Position numbers and translations under genes: made by a program | Source: Streptomyces sp. R41 | Lineage (GTDB): Bacteria > Actinomycetota > Actinomycetes > Streptomycetales > Streptomycetaceae | Length of the DNA stretch: 64,000 nt | Direction of reading: 5' to 3' | NCBI RefSeq assembly: GCF_041053055.1 | Contig: NZ_CP163443.1 | Location: forward strand, 1,798,001-1,862,000 | Notes under the pieces: generated by a model | Seen by the model: only the letters and a program-made list of their open reading frames with translations | Database searches by the model: none | Told to the model about the DNA's origin: nothing | Part shown: positions 7,609 to 18,715 of the stretch, piece by piece | Layout: each line of letters begins with the position of its first letter | How positions within the stretch are numbered: position 1 is the first letter of the stretch

Positions 7609-7809
7609 GCTCGCAATGGGTCGTCAGCGGGCCACCGAAGATGTTCGAACGGTTCCCCCCGACTCGGCGGGGCTATCCAGCAGCTGCGAGGCATGGGGCC
7701 GACCCCGAGTGTGTCGTGGCGGCGGCAACGCCCCCGCCACCGCTACGGGCTCTCCGACGTGCAACGACGATGGCACGGCTATGCCCGTGCCCAAGAAGGG
7801 GGCGGCGCA
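7609..7809. other. Intergenic region without recognised content
   Basis: Two hundred bases between the convergent methyltransferase and DUF6174 genes. Several frames stay open because of GC content, but none shows a recognisable domain. No strong hairpin was noticed. Confidence 0.4.
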
Positions 7810-8310
7810 CTAACTGCCTGCCGGTTCATAGGCGCTGATGACGTAGAGGGCTTCGTCGTCGATCGCGTTCTTCTCCCAGTCCAGCGATATCCGCACCGGG
7901 TACCCGTCGGTCGCGTACTCCGCTTCCGCCGTGTCCGCCTGGTCGCGCCGTGCCTGGTCCAGCTTCTTCAACAGCTCGCCAATGGTGGGTACTTCACCGG
8001 GTGACTGCTTCACCACCCGCCGACTGCTCTCGTCGAGGCCGACCGCGTCGGCCACCCGGCCGTCCCGGACCGTCACCCGGAACGTCCCGATCAGGGACCG
8101 TTCCCCTTCACTCGACGACAGCGTGTAGGCGTACGAGGGAGGCTCCTGCCACGTGGCCTCGCTCTGCGCTGTGGCGCTCTTCGTCCCAGTGCCTGCAACG
8201 GATCCCTGAGACGTCGAACTCTCGGCGCCACAGGCGGTAGTCGCGCACATCAGCGCCCCGATCAGCGCGGCAGCGGACACGAAACGCGGGCTGGAGGTTA
8301 CAGCGATCAC
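7810..8310 (-). CDS. DUF6174 domain lipoprotein
   Basis: A 166-residue lipoprotein. The GTG at 8310 has AAGGAG 6 nt upstream and opens a signal peptide ending CATTACG (lipobox-like TTAC). The mature part reads YAYTLSSSEGERSLIGTFRV, RDGRVADAVGLD, VPTIGELLKKL and a final VRISLDWEKNAIDDEALYVI. This pattern is characteristic of DUF6174, whose function is unknown. It stands alone on the minus strand next to a cation-transporter relic. Confidence 0.8.
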   Translation of the reverse strand: MIAVTSSPRFVSAAALIGALMCATTACGAESSTSQGSVAGTGTKSATAQSEATWQEPPSYAYTLSSSEGERSLIGTFRVTVRDGRVADAVGLDESSRRVVKQSPGEVPTIGELLKKLDQARRDQADTAEAEYATDGYPVRISLDWEKNAIDDEALYVISAYEPAGS

Positions 8311-8570
8311 GGTGGCTCCTTCGGAGACGGCTACCGCTACGACGTCGGTCCACACACGAACGTTCGGGCAGCTGCGGCACCTGGAGCCGGACTCCGCTGC
8401 CGTATCGCACTCGTCATCGCATTCGTCGGTGCCGCCCGCACTCACGGCCGCCTCGCAATGACCGTAACAACCGTTGCCCACAAGGAAGTTGACGCCGAAA
8501 AGCCCCGGCCACTAGCCAAGAACGTCGCCCTCAGCTGCGTCTCCCAGGCGGAACCAACTCCGCGTCGCCG

Positions 8571-8735
8571 GCCGACCCCATCGCCGCCCTCGTGGTCACC
8601 GTCGTCGCGGTCAAGGAAGGCCGCGAGGCATGGCGCGGCGACAACTGCTACGCGGTGCAGATCGGGAGCATCACACAAGCCGAGGAGGAGCGGGACGGCT
8701 GCGGATGCGGGCCGGGCTGCTCATGGTGCTCCCCC
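8571..8735 (+). pseudogene. Relic of a cation diffusion facilitator C-terminus
   Basis: One frame reads ADPIAALVVTVVAVKEGREA then WRGDNCYA and, after a spacer, DGCGCGPGCSWC. ADPxAALxVxxxAxxEGxEAWRGxxCC with a Cys-rich end is the last transmembrane helix and tail of the actinobacterial cation-transporter (CDF-like) family. No start, no other transmembrane helices and no upstream continuation were found, so only the end of the gene survives. Confidence 0.55.
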
Positions 8736-8815
8736 ACCGCACAACTATCGCGGAACATCACACGAGGCACGCTCAGACGTGCCCAACAATTCGAACACAT
8801 GATTGAATTTCAATC

Positions 8816-9055
8816 ATGGCGCACCACACTTTCCCCGACGATCTGGTCGAGGCCCAGCGCGACTGGAATCGCACGTACGAAGCCCTCGCCCGCCGCAATC
8901 CGGCCCGCACGAGGGTGCTGCGTCGCCAGCTGCTGGAGCTATCGCGCCAGCTCGTGGGCCATCCGTTCTGGTCCACCACGGCAGGCAGTTCTCGGACAGC
9001 GTGGGCGGAGCTGCGGCGTGAGGCACGAGCCCAACCGGAGTCAGAGGGGTCGTGA
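8816..9055 (+). CDS. Conserved small hypothetical protein
   Basis: A 79-residue soluble protein, MAHHTFPDDLVEAQRDWNRT then YEALARRNPARTRVLRRQLL, HPFWSTTAG and LRREARAQPESE. The PDDL-AQRDW-TY start and HPFW motif look like a small helical protein family found across Streptomyces; no function is known to me. No ribosome-binding site is obvious. It lies alone just after the CDF relic. Confidence 0.6.
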   Translation: MAHHTFPDDLVEAQRDWNRTYEALARRNPARTRVLRRQLLELSRQLVGHPFWSTTAGSSRTAWAELRREARAQPESEGS

Positions 9056-9407
9056 AAGCATATTTTGCCCGTACCGCTCAGCCACCGACTCCTTGCATCG
9101 CCATCCGGCTGGCAGCGGCCGCGGAGGCCCGCCCAAAGGCCGACGAGGGACGGGAGCGCATGACGAGGAGGAGCGCACGAGCGTCGCCCCCAGACTCAGC
9201 AAGTCCGCGAATTCGGAGCGGTAGTCAATCGAATCTATCGGGGCTCGCTACCTGCAGGGACGGACGAACCATCCATTCGACCAAGGTGGCAGCGGCCCTG
9301 GAGGCAGTCCGGGGGACGCCCGGGGGACACAAAGACGAAGACGATCAAGGACAGAGCGGGCAAAACAGGGAAAGATTCCATCCTGACAGCCGCCACGCAC
9401 TGGCGGG
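9056..9407. other. Gene-poor spacer
   Basis: About 350 bases between the small hypothetical gene and the sbcC stop. The open frames have no recognisable motif, and the sequence is less GC-skewed by codon position than its neighbours. No repeat, tRNA or terminator was seen. Confidence 0.4.
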
Positions 9408-12400
9408 TCAGTCGTCGACGCCCCGCTGCCGTACGACCGACCCCGTTCTCCCCTTCACCACCTCCAGCTGGGCGTGGATGCGCCGGCGCAGGTCCGCGAC
9501 GTGGCTCACGATGCCGACGCTGCGGTCGCGCTCCCGCAGTGAGTCGAGGACGTCGAGAACCTCATCGAGGGTCTGGTCGTCGAGACTGCCGAAGCCCTCG
9601 TCGATGAAGAGCGTGTCGAGCCGCACGCCACCGGCCTCGTCCGTGACGACGTCCGCGAGGCCGAGGGCGAGCGCGAGGGAGGCGAAGAACGTCTCGCCCC
9701 CGGAGAGCGTCGCCGTGTCGCGCTCCCGGCCGGTCCAGGCGTCGACGACGTGCAGCCCGAGCCCGCTGCGGCCACGGCCCGCACGATCGTCGGAGTGCAC
9801 GAGGGTGTAGCGCCCGGAGGACATCCGCTGCAGTCGCATCGTCGCGGCGGCGGCGACCTGCTCCAGGCGTGCGGCGAGGACGTACGCCTCCAGGCGCATC
9901 TTGCGTTCGTTGTCCGCCGACGTGCCCGCCGCGAGGCCGGCCAGTCGGGCCACCCGGTCGTACTCCTCACGCAGCGGCGCCAGACGGCGGACTCCTCTGG
10001 CCGCGCGCGCGGAGAGCCCGTCGAGCTCAGCGCAGCGCCGCGCGGCCGCGTCCTGTGCGGAGGCGGCGTCCCGCAGGCGCCGGGCGGCGGACTCGGCGGT
10101 CTGCTCCGCGGCCCTCAGGTCGGCGGGCGGCTGCTGGGCCGCGGCCGCCGTGTCGGCCTCGGCGAGTACGGCGCGTACCGCGGACTCCTCCGACTGCCAG
10201 GCGTCCAGCCGCCGTTGGAGCTCCCGGTGGGACGCGTCGTCGAGCAGCGCGGTGGCCGCCGCCTGCGGGGTGTCGAACCCGGTGCGGAAGGCCGCGTCGG
10301 CGAGTCGCGCGTCGGCGTCCTTGAGGCGCTGCGCGGTGTCCTCGGCCCCGCGCACGGCATCCGCGGCCTCGGTGAGCAGCGCGACCTGCCGCTCCAGCTG
10401 CGCGGCCCGCGCGGTGACGCTTCCGGCGGCGCCGCGCGCCTGCTCCAGCTCCCCTTCCAGACCGGCTCTCTCGCGGTCCAGTGCGTCCCTGAGCGAGGCG
10501 CGTGACGCGACGCGGCGGGCGGCCGCCTGTTGTGCGGACAGCCGCCGCTCGTGCTCGCGTTCGGCCTGCTCCCGTGCCTCCCGCGCGGCGTGCAGCCCGG
10601 AGGCGGCGGCGCGAGCCTCGGCGTACTGCCGCTCCAACTCCTCGCTCTGTTCGGCGAGTTGTGCCGTCGGCGTGTCCCCCGCCTCGGCACTCGCGGCGGC
10701 CAGCGCCTCGCGTACGACACCGAGCCGCCGCTCGTCCTCGGCGACCTCCTCGTCGGCGCGGTGATACGCGGCGAGGGCCCGCTCCTCCGCCTCCCGGTCG
10801 ACATGTCCGGCGATCTTCCGTGCGGGCGCGGGGTGTTCGGTGGCGCCGCAGACGGCGCAGGGCTCGCCGTCGACGAGACCTGCGGCGAGTTCCGCGGCGA
10901 TGCCGTTCAAGCGCTGTTCCTTCAGGTCCAGCCAGTGGGCGCGCGCCTGCGTGGCGCGTTCGCGCGAGGCGAGGGCACGCACGGCGGCGGCGTCCGTGTC
11001 CTGGGCGAACTGGTCACGCTGTCGGGCCGCGTTGAGCCGCTTCAGCGCCGGTTCGCGCTGGACGGCGAGCTGCTCGGCGAGCGTCGCGGCCTCCTGCGCG
11101 GACTCGATCCGTGCCTCGACACCCGCGCGGGTTGCCTCCCATGTGGCCAGCCAGCTCTCGGCCTCCTGGAGCACGTCCTCGTCGGCGCGCTCCTGCCGGT
11201 CCAAGTCGGTGCGCTCCTCGACGAGTTCGGTCACTCTGCGCTCGGCCCGGCGTGCCGACTCCAGGCCGCCCAGTTCCTCGGCCGCCTTGCGCGCCGCCGC
11301 CGCGAGTCCGGGCACACCGGCGCCGGCGAAGGTGTCCGGCAGGGCAGCACGCGCGTGTGCCTCCTCGGCCGCCGCGCGCCGGTGCTCGGCCTCGGCGGCC
11401 TCACGCAGGTCGAGCGCGGGGGCCACCGCCTCGGCCTTGCGGGCGCGCTCCATCCGCGCCTGGGCCTCCCGGTGGGCGTCGGCCCGCTCCTCCAGGCGCG
11501 CGGCACGCTCCCGAGCCTCCGCGAACCGGCGCTGCAGGCGGGCCACTTCGCGTACGTCGTCGAGCACCCGGTCCGCCGCGGCCTGCGCGGATTCGGCGGC
11601 CATACGGGCGCAGTGGGCGATCGTGAGCCGTTCACGGGAGGTACTGCGGGCCACGGCGGCCCAGGCCAGGACGGAGTCGGCGAGGCCCGGATCGCCGGGC
11701 GCCAGGTCGGGCAGGTGAACCTGGACGCTGTCCCCGGCCTCCTGCTGCATCCGGTGCGCGTCGGCCAGCAACGCGGCATCCCCGGCGCGCACTTCGGCTT
11801 CGGCCGCCCGCCGCCGCTCGGCGAGGCGCTTCTCGACCTCAGCGAAGCGGTGGGTGTCGAAGAGGCGGCCGAGCAGCTTGCCGCGGGCCTCGGCGTCGGC
11901 CCGCAGGAAGCGCGCGAAGTCGCCCTGGGGCAACAGCACGACCTGGCAGAACTGCTCGCGGCTCATGCCGAGCAGCTGGGTGATCTCCTCGCCGATCTCC
12001 TGGTGGGAGCGGCTGAGGTCCTTCCAGGAGCCCGCCGTCGCGTCGTACTCCCGCAGCCAGCTCTGCGCCTTTTCGGTCGTCGTGCCGATGCCGCGCTTCT
12101 TGGGACGCTCCCACGGCGGCTGCCGGGTGATCTCCAACCGGCGGCCGGCGACGGTGAGTTCGAGGCGGATCTCGGAGCGCGTGGCGGGTGCCGCGTGGTC
12201 GCTGCGCAGACCAAGACCCTGGCCACTCTGGCGGGCGCCGGGCACCGCTCCGTACAGCGCGTAGCAGACGGCGTCCAGGACGGAGGTCTTGCCCGCGCCC
12301 GTCGGCCCGTGCAGCAGGAACAGACCGGCGGCGGACAGCTCGTCGAAGTCGACCTTCTGGGCCCCGCCGAAGGGTCCGAAGGCGGTGATGTCCAGACGGT

Positions 12401-12410
12401 GCAGCCTCAT
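9408..12410 (-). CDS. sbcC: SbcC-type SMC family nuclease ATPase
   Basis: A 1000-residue Rad50/SbcC homologue, partner of SbcD in DNA end processing. Walker A (GPTGAGKTSVLDAVCYALYG) is near residue 35. Two long Ala/Arg/Glu-rich coiled coils flank a zinc-hook CAVCG near the middle. The C-terminal ABC signature LSGGETFFASLALALGL and Walker B DTLFIDEGFGSLD close the ATPase head. The ATG at 12410 (MRLHRLDITAFGPF) is the family start. The frame stays open upstream through a 27-bp repeat block, which is probably not translated. It lies 201 bp after sbcD on the same strand. Confidence 0.93.
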   Translation of the reverse strand: MRLHRLDITAFGPFGGAQKVDFDELSAAGLFLLHGPTGAGKTSVLDAVCYALYGAVPGARQSGQGLGLRSDHAAPATRSEIRLELTVAGRRLEITRQPPWERPKKRGIGTTTEKAQSWLREYDATAGSWKDLSRSHQEIGEEITQLLGMSREQFCQVVLLPQGDFARFLRADAEARGKLLGRLFDTHRFAEVEKRLAERRRAAEAEVRAGDAALLADAHRMQQEAGDSVQVHLPDLAPGDPGLADSVLAWAAVARSTSRERLTIAHCARMAAESAQAAADRVLDDVREVARLQRRFAEARERAARLEERADAHREAQARMERARKAEAVAPALDLREAAEAEHRRAAAEEAHARAALPDTFAGAGVPGLAAAARKAAEELGGLESARRAERRVTELVEERTDLDRQERADEDVLQEAESWLATWEATRAGVEARIESAQEAATLAEQLAVQREPALKRLNAARQRDQFAQDTDAAAVRALASRERATQARAHWLDLKEQRLNGIAAELAAGLVDGEPCAVCGATEHPAPARKIAGHVDREAEERALAAYHRADEEVAEDERRLGVVREALAAASAEAGDTPTAQLAEQSEELERQYAEARAAASGLHAAREAREQAEREHERRLSAQQAAARRVASRASLRDALDRERAGLEGELEQARGAAGSVTARAAQLERQVALLTEAADAVRGAEDTAQRLKDADARLADAAFRTGFDTPQAAATALLDDASHRELQRRLDAWQSEESAVRAVLAEADTAAAAQQPPADLRAAEQTAESAARRLRDAASAQDAAARRCAELDGLSARAARGVRRLAPLREEYDRVARLAGLAAGTSADNERKMRLEAYVLAARLEQVAAAATMRLQRMSSGRYTLVHSDDRAGRGRSGLGLHVVDAWTGRERDTATLSGGETFFASLALALGLADVVTDEAGGVRLDTLFIDEGFGSLDDQTLDEVLDVLDSLRERDRSVGIVSHVADLRRRIHAQLEVVKGRTGSVVRQRGVDD

Positions 12411-12423
12411 CAGTCCCCCTCGC

Positions 12424-12558
12424 AACCCAGCAGGCGTCGGGCCTGCTCGGAGCCCGAAAGCCATCGGGCCTTTTCTGAGCCCGAAGAGCATCGGGCCATC
12501 TTGGAGTCCGCAGGGCGTCGGACCGCCTTGGAGTCCACAAGGCATCGAGCCTTCGTGG
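12424..12558. repeat. Five 27-bp degenerate tandem repeats between sbcD and sbcC
   Basis: Units begin at 12424, 12451, 12478, 12505 and 12532, each ending in a CTTGG/CTCGG-like sequence. Most contain a small inverted repeat of the type GCCCGA-N6-TCGGGC. The period is a multiple of three and the array is open in frame with sbcC. It fills the sbcD-sbcC gap. Confidence 0.85.
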
Positions 12559-12611
12559 AATGCAGTGCGCGTGATGTCACCGGGCGCCCTCCATATGCAG
12601 CAGCCGTCGCT

Positions 12612-13775
12612 TCACCTTGCGACCTCCCGTACGGCCTCGTCGGCGCGGACGGCGTCGAACGCGTCCCGCAGCACGGCCTGTTCGTCCGCGTCGGGGCCCG
12701 CGCCGCGCACATGGGCCACGAAGTCCTCCGCGATCTGCTGCTCGCTGCGGCCGGCCAGACGCCGGGCGTAGGAGATGTCCGGGTCCTCGGGCGCCCGCTC
12801 CGGGTCGAAGACGAGACTGAGCGTGTGCGGGAAGCGCTCCGTCAGCCGCGCCATGGGGTCGGCCGGGCGCACCGGGTCGGTGAGGGTCGCCTCCATCCAC
12901 GCCTCCTCGTGGCGCTCCAGCTCCGGGTCGGCGAGCAGGTCGTCCAGGTGGCCCCGGACGCGGGCGAGCGCGCGGGGGACGGGGCAGTCGATCCGCTCCG
13001 CGCTCAGGGATCCTTCGGGGCCCAGGTCCACGAGCCACATGCTCTTGCGGTGGTCGGTCTCCGAGAACGAGTACGGAAGCGGGGAGCCCGAGTAGCGCAC
13101 GCGCTCGGTGATGGTCTGGCTGCCGTGCAGATGCCCCAGCGCGGTGTAGTCGACGCCGTCGAAGACGCCGGCGGGCACGGAGGCGACCCCGCCGACGGTG
13201 ATGTCCCGCTCGCTGTCGCTGGCCTCGCCGCCGGTGACGAAGGCGTGGGCGAGCACGACGGAACGGGTGCCCGGCGCGCGCGTGGCGAGGTCGGCGCGGA
13301 CCCGGTCCATGGCGGCGGCGAGCACGGCCTCGTGTCCGGCCTTCTCGACCCCGAACTCGTCCTTCACCAGGGCCGGTTCGAGATACGGCAGCCCGTAGAA
13401 GGCCACGTCGCCGTGGGCGTCGGCGAGCACCACGGGTGTGCCGCAGGCCGAGGCCGCGGTGCGCAGGTGTATGCCGGCGCGCCCGATGAGACCCGCGCCG
13501 ACACCGAGCCGGCGCGCCGAGTCGTGGTTCCCGGAGATCATCACCGTGGGCACACCGAGGTCGGCCAGCCGGTGCAGGGCGTCATCGAAGAGCTCGACGG
13601 CGGCGAGCGGCGGCACCGCCCGGTCGTACACGTCCCCCGACACGACCACGGCGTCGACGTCACGCTCGCGCGCGGTCGTGACGAGGTGGCCGATGAACTC
13701 GGCCTGGGCGCCGAGCATGTTCACCCGGTGGAACGCCCGGCCGAGATGCCAGTCGGAAGTGTGCAGAAGCCTCAT
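12612..13775 (-). CDS. sbcD: SbcD exonuclease subunit
   Basis: A 387-residue Mre11-type metallophosphoesterase nuclease. MRLLHTSDWHLGRAFHRV carries the first metal motif, VVSGDVYDRAVPP the second and VMISGNHDSARRL the third, followed by LGHLHGSQTI near residue 215. It acts with SbcC to cut DNA hairpins and protein-blocked ends. The C-terminal capping region is about 150 residues. The gene follows yigZ by 70 bp and precedes sbcC. Confidence 0.94.
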   Translation of the reverse strand: MRLLHTSDWHLGRAFHRVNMLGAQAEFIGHLVTTARERDVDAVVVSGDVYDRAVPPLAAVELFDDALHRLADLGVPTVMISGNHDSARRLGVGAGLIGRAGIHLRTAASACGTPVVLADAHGDVAFYGLPYLEPALVKDEFGVEKAGHEAVLAAAMDRVRADLATRAPGTRSVVLAHAFVTGGEASDSERDITVGGVASVPAGVFDGVDYTALGHLHGSQTITERVRYSGSPLPYSFSETDHRKSMWLVDLGPEGSLSAERIDCPVPRALARVRGHLDDLLADPELERHEEAWMEATLTDPVRPADPMARLTERFPHTLSLVFDPERAPEDPDISYARRLAGRSEQQIAEDFVAHVRGAGPDADEQAVLRDAFDAVRADEAVREVAR

Positions 13776-13845
13776 GATCCCCGAGACTAACGGGCGGGTC
13801 GGACATCACGGGCGGCTACTCCCGTATCGGCCCGTGCTGCCCCGC

Positions 13846-14472
13846 CTATGCGTCCCCGTATGCCTCTCCGCCCAGTTCGAACCCGGCCGTCCCGGCGGTG
13901 ACGTCGGCCAGCCACGCCCGGAAGGCCTCCACGTCGGAGTCCGGCAGCCCGATCTCGATGGTGACCGCCTCTTCGTAACGCACGTCACGCACATCGATCC
14001 CGGTGGACCGCAGGTCGTTCTGCACTTTGCCGGCCCGCTGGTGGTCCACCGTCACCGCGGCCAGACGAAAGCGTTTACGCGTGATCGTGCCGAGTGCGTC
14101 GAGCGCCTCGCCCACCGAGCCGCCGTACGCCCTGATCAGTCCGCCCGCGCCCAGCTTGACCCCGCCGTAGTAGCGGGTCACGACGGCGACGACGTACCGC
14201 ATGTCGCGGCGCAGCAGCATCTGGAGCATGGGGACGCCGGCGGTGCCGCCGGGTTCGCCGTCGTCGCTCGCCTTCTGGACGGCGGCGTCGGCGCCGACGA
14301 CGTACGCGTAGCAGTTGTGCGTGGCGTCCGCGTGCTCCTTGCGGACGCCGGCGATGAACTCCTGCGCCTCCTGCTCGGTGGCGGCCGGGGCGAGGGCGCA
14401 CAGGAAGCGGGAGCGGTTGACCTCGGTCTCGTGCACGCCGGCCCGGGCCACGGTGCGGTACTCGTCCTGCAT
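13846..14472 (-). CDS. YigZ/IMPACT family protein
   Basis: A 208-residue member of the UPF0029/IMPACT family. [39 protein letters not shown] and [20 protein letters not shown] are the family signatures. The second half is the DUF1949 ferredoxin-like domain. Relatives are linked to translation control, but the bacterial role is not settled. It starts at ATG 14472, divergent from the permease at 14643, and may be the first gene of a yigZ-sbcD-sbcC unit. Confidence 0.92.
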   Translation of the reverse strand: MQDEYRTVARAGVHETEVNRSRFLCALAPAATEQEAQEFIAGVRKEHADATHNCYAYVVGADAAVQKASDDGEPGGTAGVPMLQMLLRRDMRYVVAVVTRYYGGVKLGAGGLIRAYGGSVGEALDALGTITRKRFRLAAVTVDHQRAGKVQNDLRSTGIDVRDVRYEEAVTIEIGLPDSDVEAFRAWLADVTAGTAGFELGGEAYGDA

Positions 14473-14642
14473 CACGCCAGCGTATGCGCTGCACGCGCGC
14501 GTGGAGGACGGCGGATCCTCGCGGGGCCGCCCCCGACAGCGGCGCGGGCGACGATGTGGTGGATACTCGCTCGTCGTTGTCCAAAGGCCCCGGCCAGACC
14601 ATCGGCCCCACGGGGCCCGACCGATCGCAGGGAGATCGCAGC

Positions 14643-16634
<1,992 letters not shown>

Positions 16635-16637
16635 GCC

Positions 16638-17180
16638 TCAGGGGTGCTTCTTGCCCCTCGGCACGATCAGGTCCGTCAACAGGGCTGTGCCGGGGGTGAG
16701 TTCCCGCCAAGTGCTGCCGTGCCAGGCGAGGACCGCGACTGCCGAGGTCGGGAACTTCGTGCGTACGTGGTCCAGCGCCTCGTCGAGCCCGTCCCCGGCG
16801 AGTTCGAGGACCAGCTCCTCGAGGCCGGGGTTGTGCCCGATCAGCAGCAACGTCCGGACCTGGTCCGCGACTTCGTGCACGGCCTCCAGCAGCTCCGGTA
16901 CGTCCGCGCCGTACAGCCGCGCGTCCAGCCGTACGGGCGGCGGGGTGCCCCACTGCTCCGCGGCCAGCTCCCAGGTCCGGACGGCGCGTGCCGCGGTGGA
17001 GCACAGCGCGAGGTCCGGCAGGCAGTCGGCCTCGACGAGGGCGCGCCCGGCCGCCGGGGCGTCGCGCCGGCCGCGCGGTGCGAGGGGCCGCTCGTGATCG
17101 GCCACGCCCGCGGGCCAGGCGGACTTCGCGTGCCGCAGGACGACGAGTCTGCGCAGCGGGCCGGCTCCGGCGCGCGCCAT
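16638..17180 (-). CDS. SixA-type histidine phosphatase
   Basis: A 180-residue protein with intact catalytic motifs: VVLRHAKSAW near the N-terminus, STAARAVRTWELAA, and LLIGHNPGLEELVLELAG with the second His. This is the SixA branch, small phosphohistidine phosphatases. The ATG at 17180 shares a base with the upstream stop (TGATG), and GTG at 17183 is also possible, so the gene is coupled to the CysRS-like gene. It contrasts with the inactive relative at 5675-6355. Confidence 0.9.
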   Translation of the reverse strand: MARAGAGPLRRLVVLRHAKSAWPAGVADHERPLAPRGRRDAPAAGRALVEADCLPDLALCSTAARAVRTWELAAEQWGTPPPVRLDARLYGADVPELLEAVHEVADQVRTLLLIGHNPGLEELVLELAGDGLDEALDHVRTKFPTSAVAVLAWHGSTWRELTPGTALLTDLIVPRGKKHP

Positions 17181-17911
17181 CACAGCGACGCCCCGATCTC
17201 CCGGGTGAGTTCGAGCCCGAGGAGACGGTCCGCGTAGGCGTACGTCTCGAAGCGGGCTCCTTCCGGCACGTCGGACGTCTCCACCCAGCGAAGCACGCCG
17301 AGCACACCGGGTACGTCCAGGTCGTCCTCCCAGGCGGCGCGCAGCCGTTGGCGTACGTCCTCGGGGACGGGCCGGGACGGCCGGGTCGCCCAGCCGGCGA
17401 CCGCACCGCGCCAGCGCGTGAGCGTGTCGTCGGCGTCCGCCAGGGTGGCCGCGTCGAGCCGCACGGGCTCGTCCCTGGGGTGCGCGAGCAGGGCCAGGCG
17501 CAGGACGCCGGGATCCACGGAACCGGGATCGCTGCCGGGGTCGACGGGCGCGACCTCGACGCGTACTCCGCCCGTCGCCCCGCCCTCCATCGCCGAAGAC
17601 TCCGGTGCGAGTACGTGGATGGTCTGTGCCTCGCCCGGCGCCGCCGCGGTGTCGTGGTGGTCCTCGAACGGCCGGATACCGAGGGCCGCGGCACCCGCCC
17701 GGAGTTCCGCCCGGTCGGCCCCCGAGCTCAGCGTCGCCCAGACGGGTGTGCCGCCCAGTTCCAGGGCCCGTACGAGGACGTCGGCGACGAGAAGCACCCG
17801 TAGGCCTGTGGTGTCGAACCCGGACGCGCGGGCGTGGACGCGGACCAGACTGCGGCGGGCATGGGCGGCGTCGGTGGGCTTGCCCGTTCGGGCGTCGATG
17901 ATACGGAGCAC
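17180..17911 (-). CDS. Cysteinyl-tRNA-synthetase-like protein, truncated and non-catalytic
   Basis: A 243-residue protein that follows the plan of class I CysRS in miniature. LRIIDARTGKP and LRVLLVADVLVRALELGG resemble the N-terminal Rossmann part, and LALLAHPRDEPVRLD, WEDDLDVPGVLGVLRWV resemble the helical domain after it. The zinc-binding cysteines, HIGH and KMSKS motifs are absent, so it cannot charge tRNA. Paralogues of this kind occur next to SixA genes in Streptomyces from memory; role unknown. It starts at GTG 17911. Confidence 0.6.
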   Translation of the reverse strand: MLRIIDARTGKPTDAAHARRSLVRVHARASGFDTTGLRVLLVADVLVRALELGGTPVWATLSSGADRAELRAGAAALGIRPFEDHHDTAAAPGEAQTIHVLAPESSAMEGGATGGVRVEVAPVDPGSDPGSVDPGVLRLALLAHPRDEPVRLDAATLADADDTLTRWRGAVAGWATRPSRPVPEDVRQRLRAAWEDDLDVPGVLGVLRWVETSDVPEGARFETYAYADRLLGLELTREIGASL

Positions 17912-18007
17912 GAGGTGAGCGTAGGCGGGCCGGAGGCCGGGCGCAGGGAGGTGGGACCTATTCCGGACATGCGTACGTGTTTCAAGATCTGCGGAATCCG
18001 TCTTCAG

Positions 18008-18370
18008 TCAAGGTCTACGGGTCCGGCTTTGGACCGGTCTGTGGATCCGCACCCGGTCGAGCACGGCGACCGCGGAGGTCTCCCCCAGGATGTCCTCGAC
18101 GCGGGGCAGAAAGTCGCGCAGCCGCCGTTCCTCGTCGACGATCACCACCGCGCAGGGGCCCTTCGCCGCGAGATGGGACGGTCTCGGGTGTCCGGCGCCG
18201 AAGCCGGTGAGGCCGTGGAAGACGCTCGCCCCCGACAGTCCCTCCCGCCGGGCCCGGTGCACGAGTTCGGCGTACGCGGGCCGGTGGTGCCAGAGTGCGG
18301 CCGCGTCGAGGTGAATGGTGAGGCGCGCGGCGGCGCCGTAGGAGCCGTGTGAGCCGTCGGAGCCGTCCAT
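18008..18370 (-). CDS. DUF190 domain protein
   Basis: A 120-residue protein with the DUF190 pattern: RLTIHLDAAALWHHRPAYAEL, GLSGASVFHGLTGFG and LPRVEDILGETSAVAVLDRV. The fold is PII-like. Family members often accompany CrcB fluoride channels, but none is seen here. A Gly/Ser/His-rich leader of about 14 residues precedes the domain. The start is ATG 18370. Confidence 0.87.
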   Translation of the reverse strand: MDGSDGSHGSYGAAARLTIHLDAAALWHHRPAYAELVHRARREGLSGASVFHGLTGFGAGHPRPSHLAAKGPCAVVIVDEERRLRDFLPRVEDILGETSAVAVLDRVRIHRPVQSRTRRP

Positions 18371-18715
18371 GAGGTCACCCCTGGTCCGACCGTACTGCGG
18401 TCTCGGTCAACCGTCCCCAAGTACCGGACGTACGGGTGCTCTTCGGGCCCGAAAGGTGTGACGGCCGCCCGTACCCCCGAATGCGTCCCGTGGCCGATTC
18501 CCCGCCCGTCACCCTCACCGTTGCGCGTCGGCTCCGGATGCGCACCGGATTCCCCGACCCTCACGCAGGGGCCACACACGGGATCCGCGTACCTGGGTTC
18601 GACCGGCTTCGGCAAGCCATCACGCGGCGTTCATGGCAACGCCACACATGTGCCCCCGCGGCCTGAATGAGTGGTTCCGCTCAGTGAGTCACTCGGAGGC
18701 ACCGGAGGGCGCCCC
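18371..18715. other. Intergenic region upstream of the phosphoesterase gene
   Basis: About 345 bases between divergent genes. No gene or long repeat was recognised. A short palindrome, GTGAGTCAC, lies at about 18684-18692, 24 bp before the phosphoesterase start, and could be a regulatory site. Confidence 0.35.

Noticed and set aside
7693..7809. Possible transposase fragment (RHRYGLSDVQRRWHGYAR)
   Set aside because: The resemblance is too short and no inverted ends, target duplication or catalytic motif was seen.
10530..13790. A 1086-codon plus-strand frame opposite sbcC and sbcD
   Set aside because: It is an antisense shadow; SbcC and SbcD motifs are unambiguous on the minus strand.
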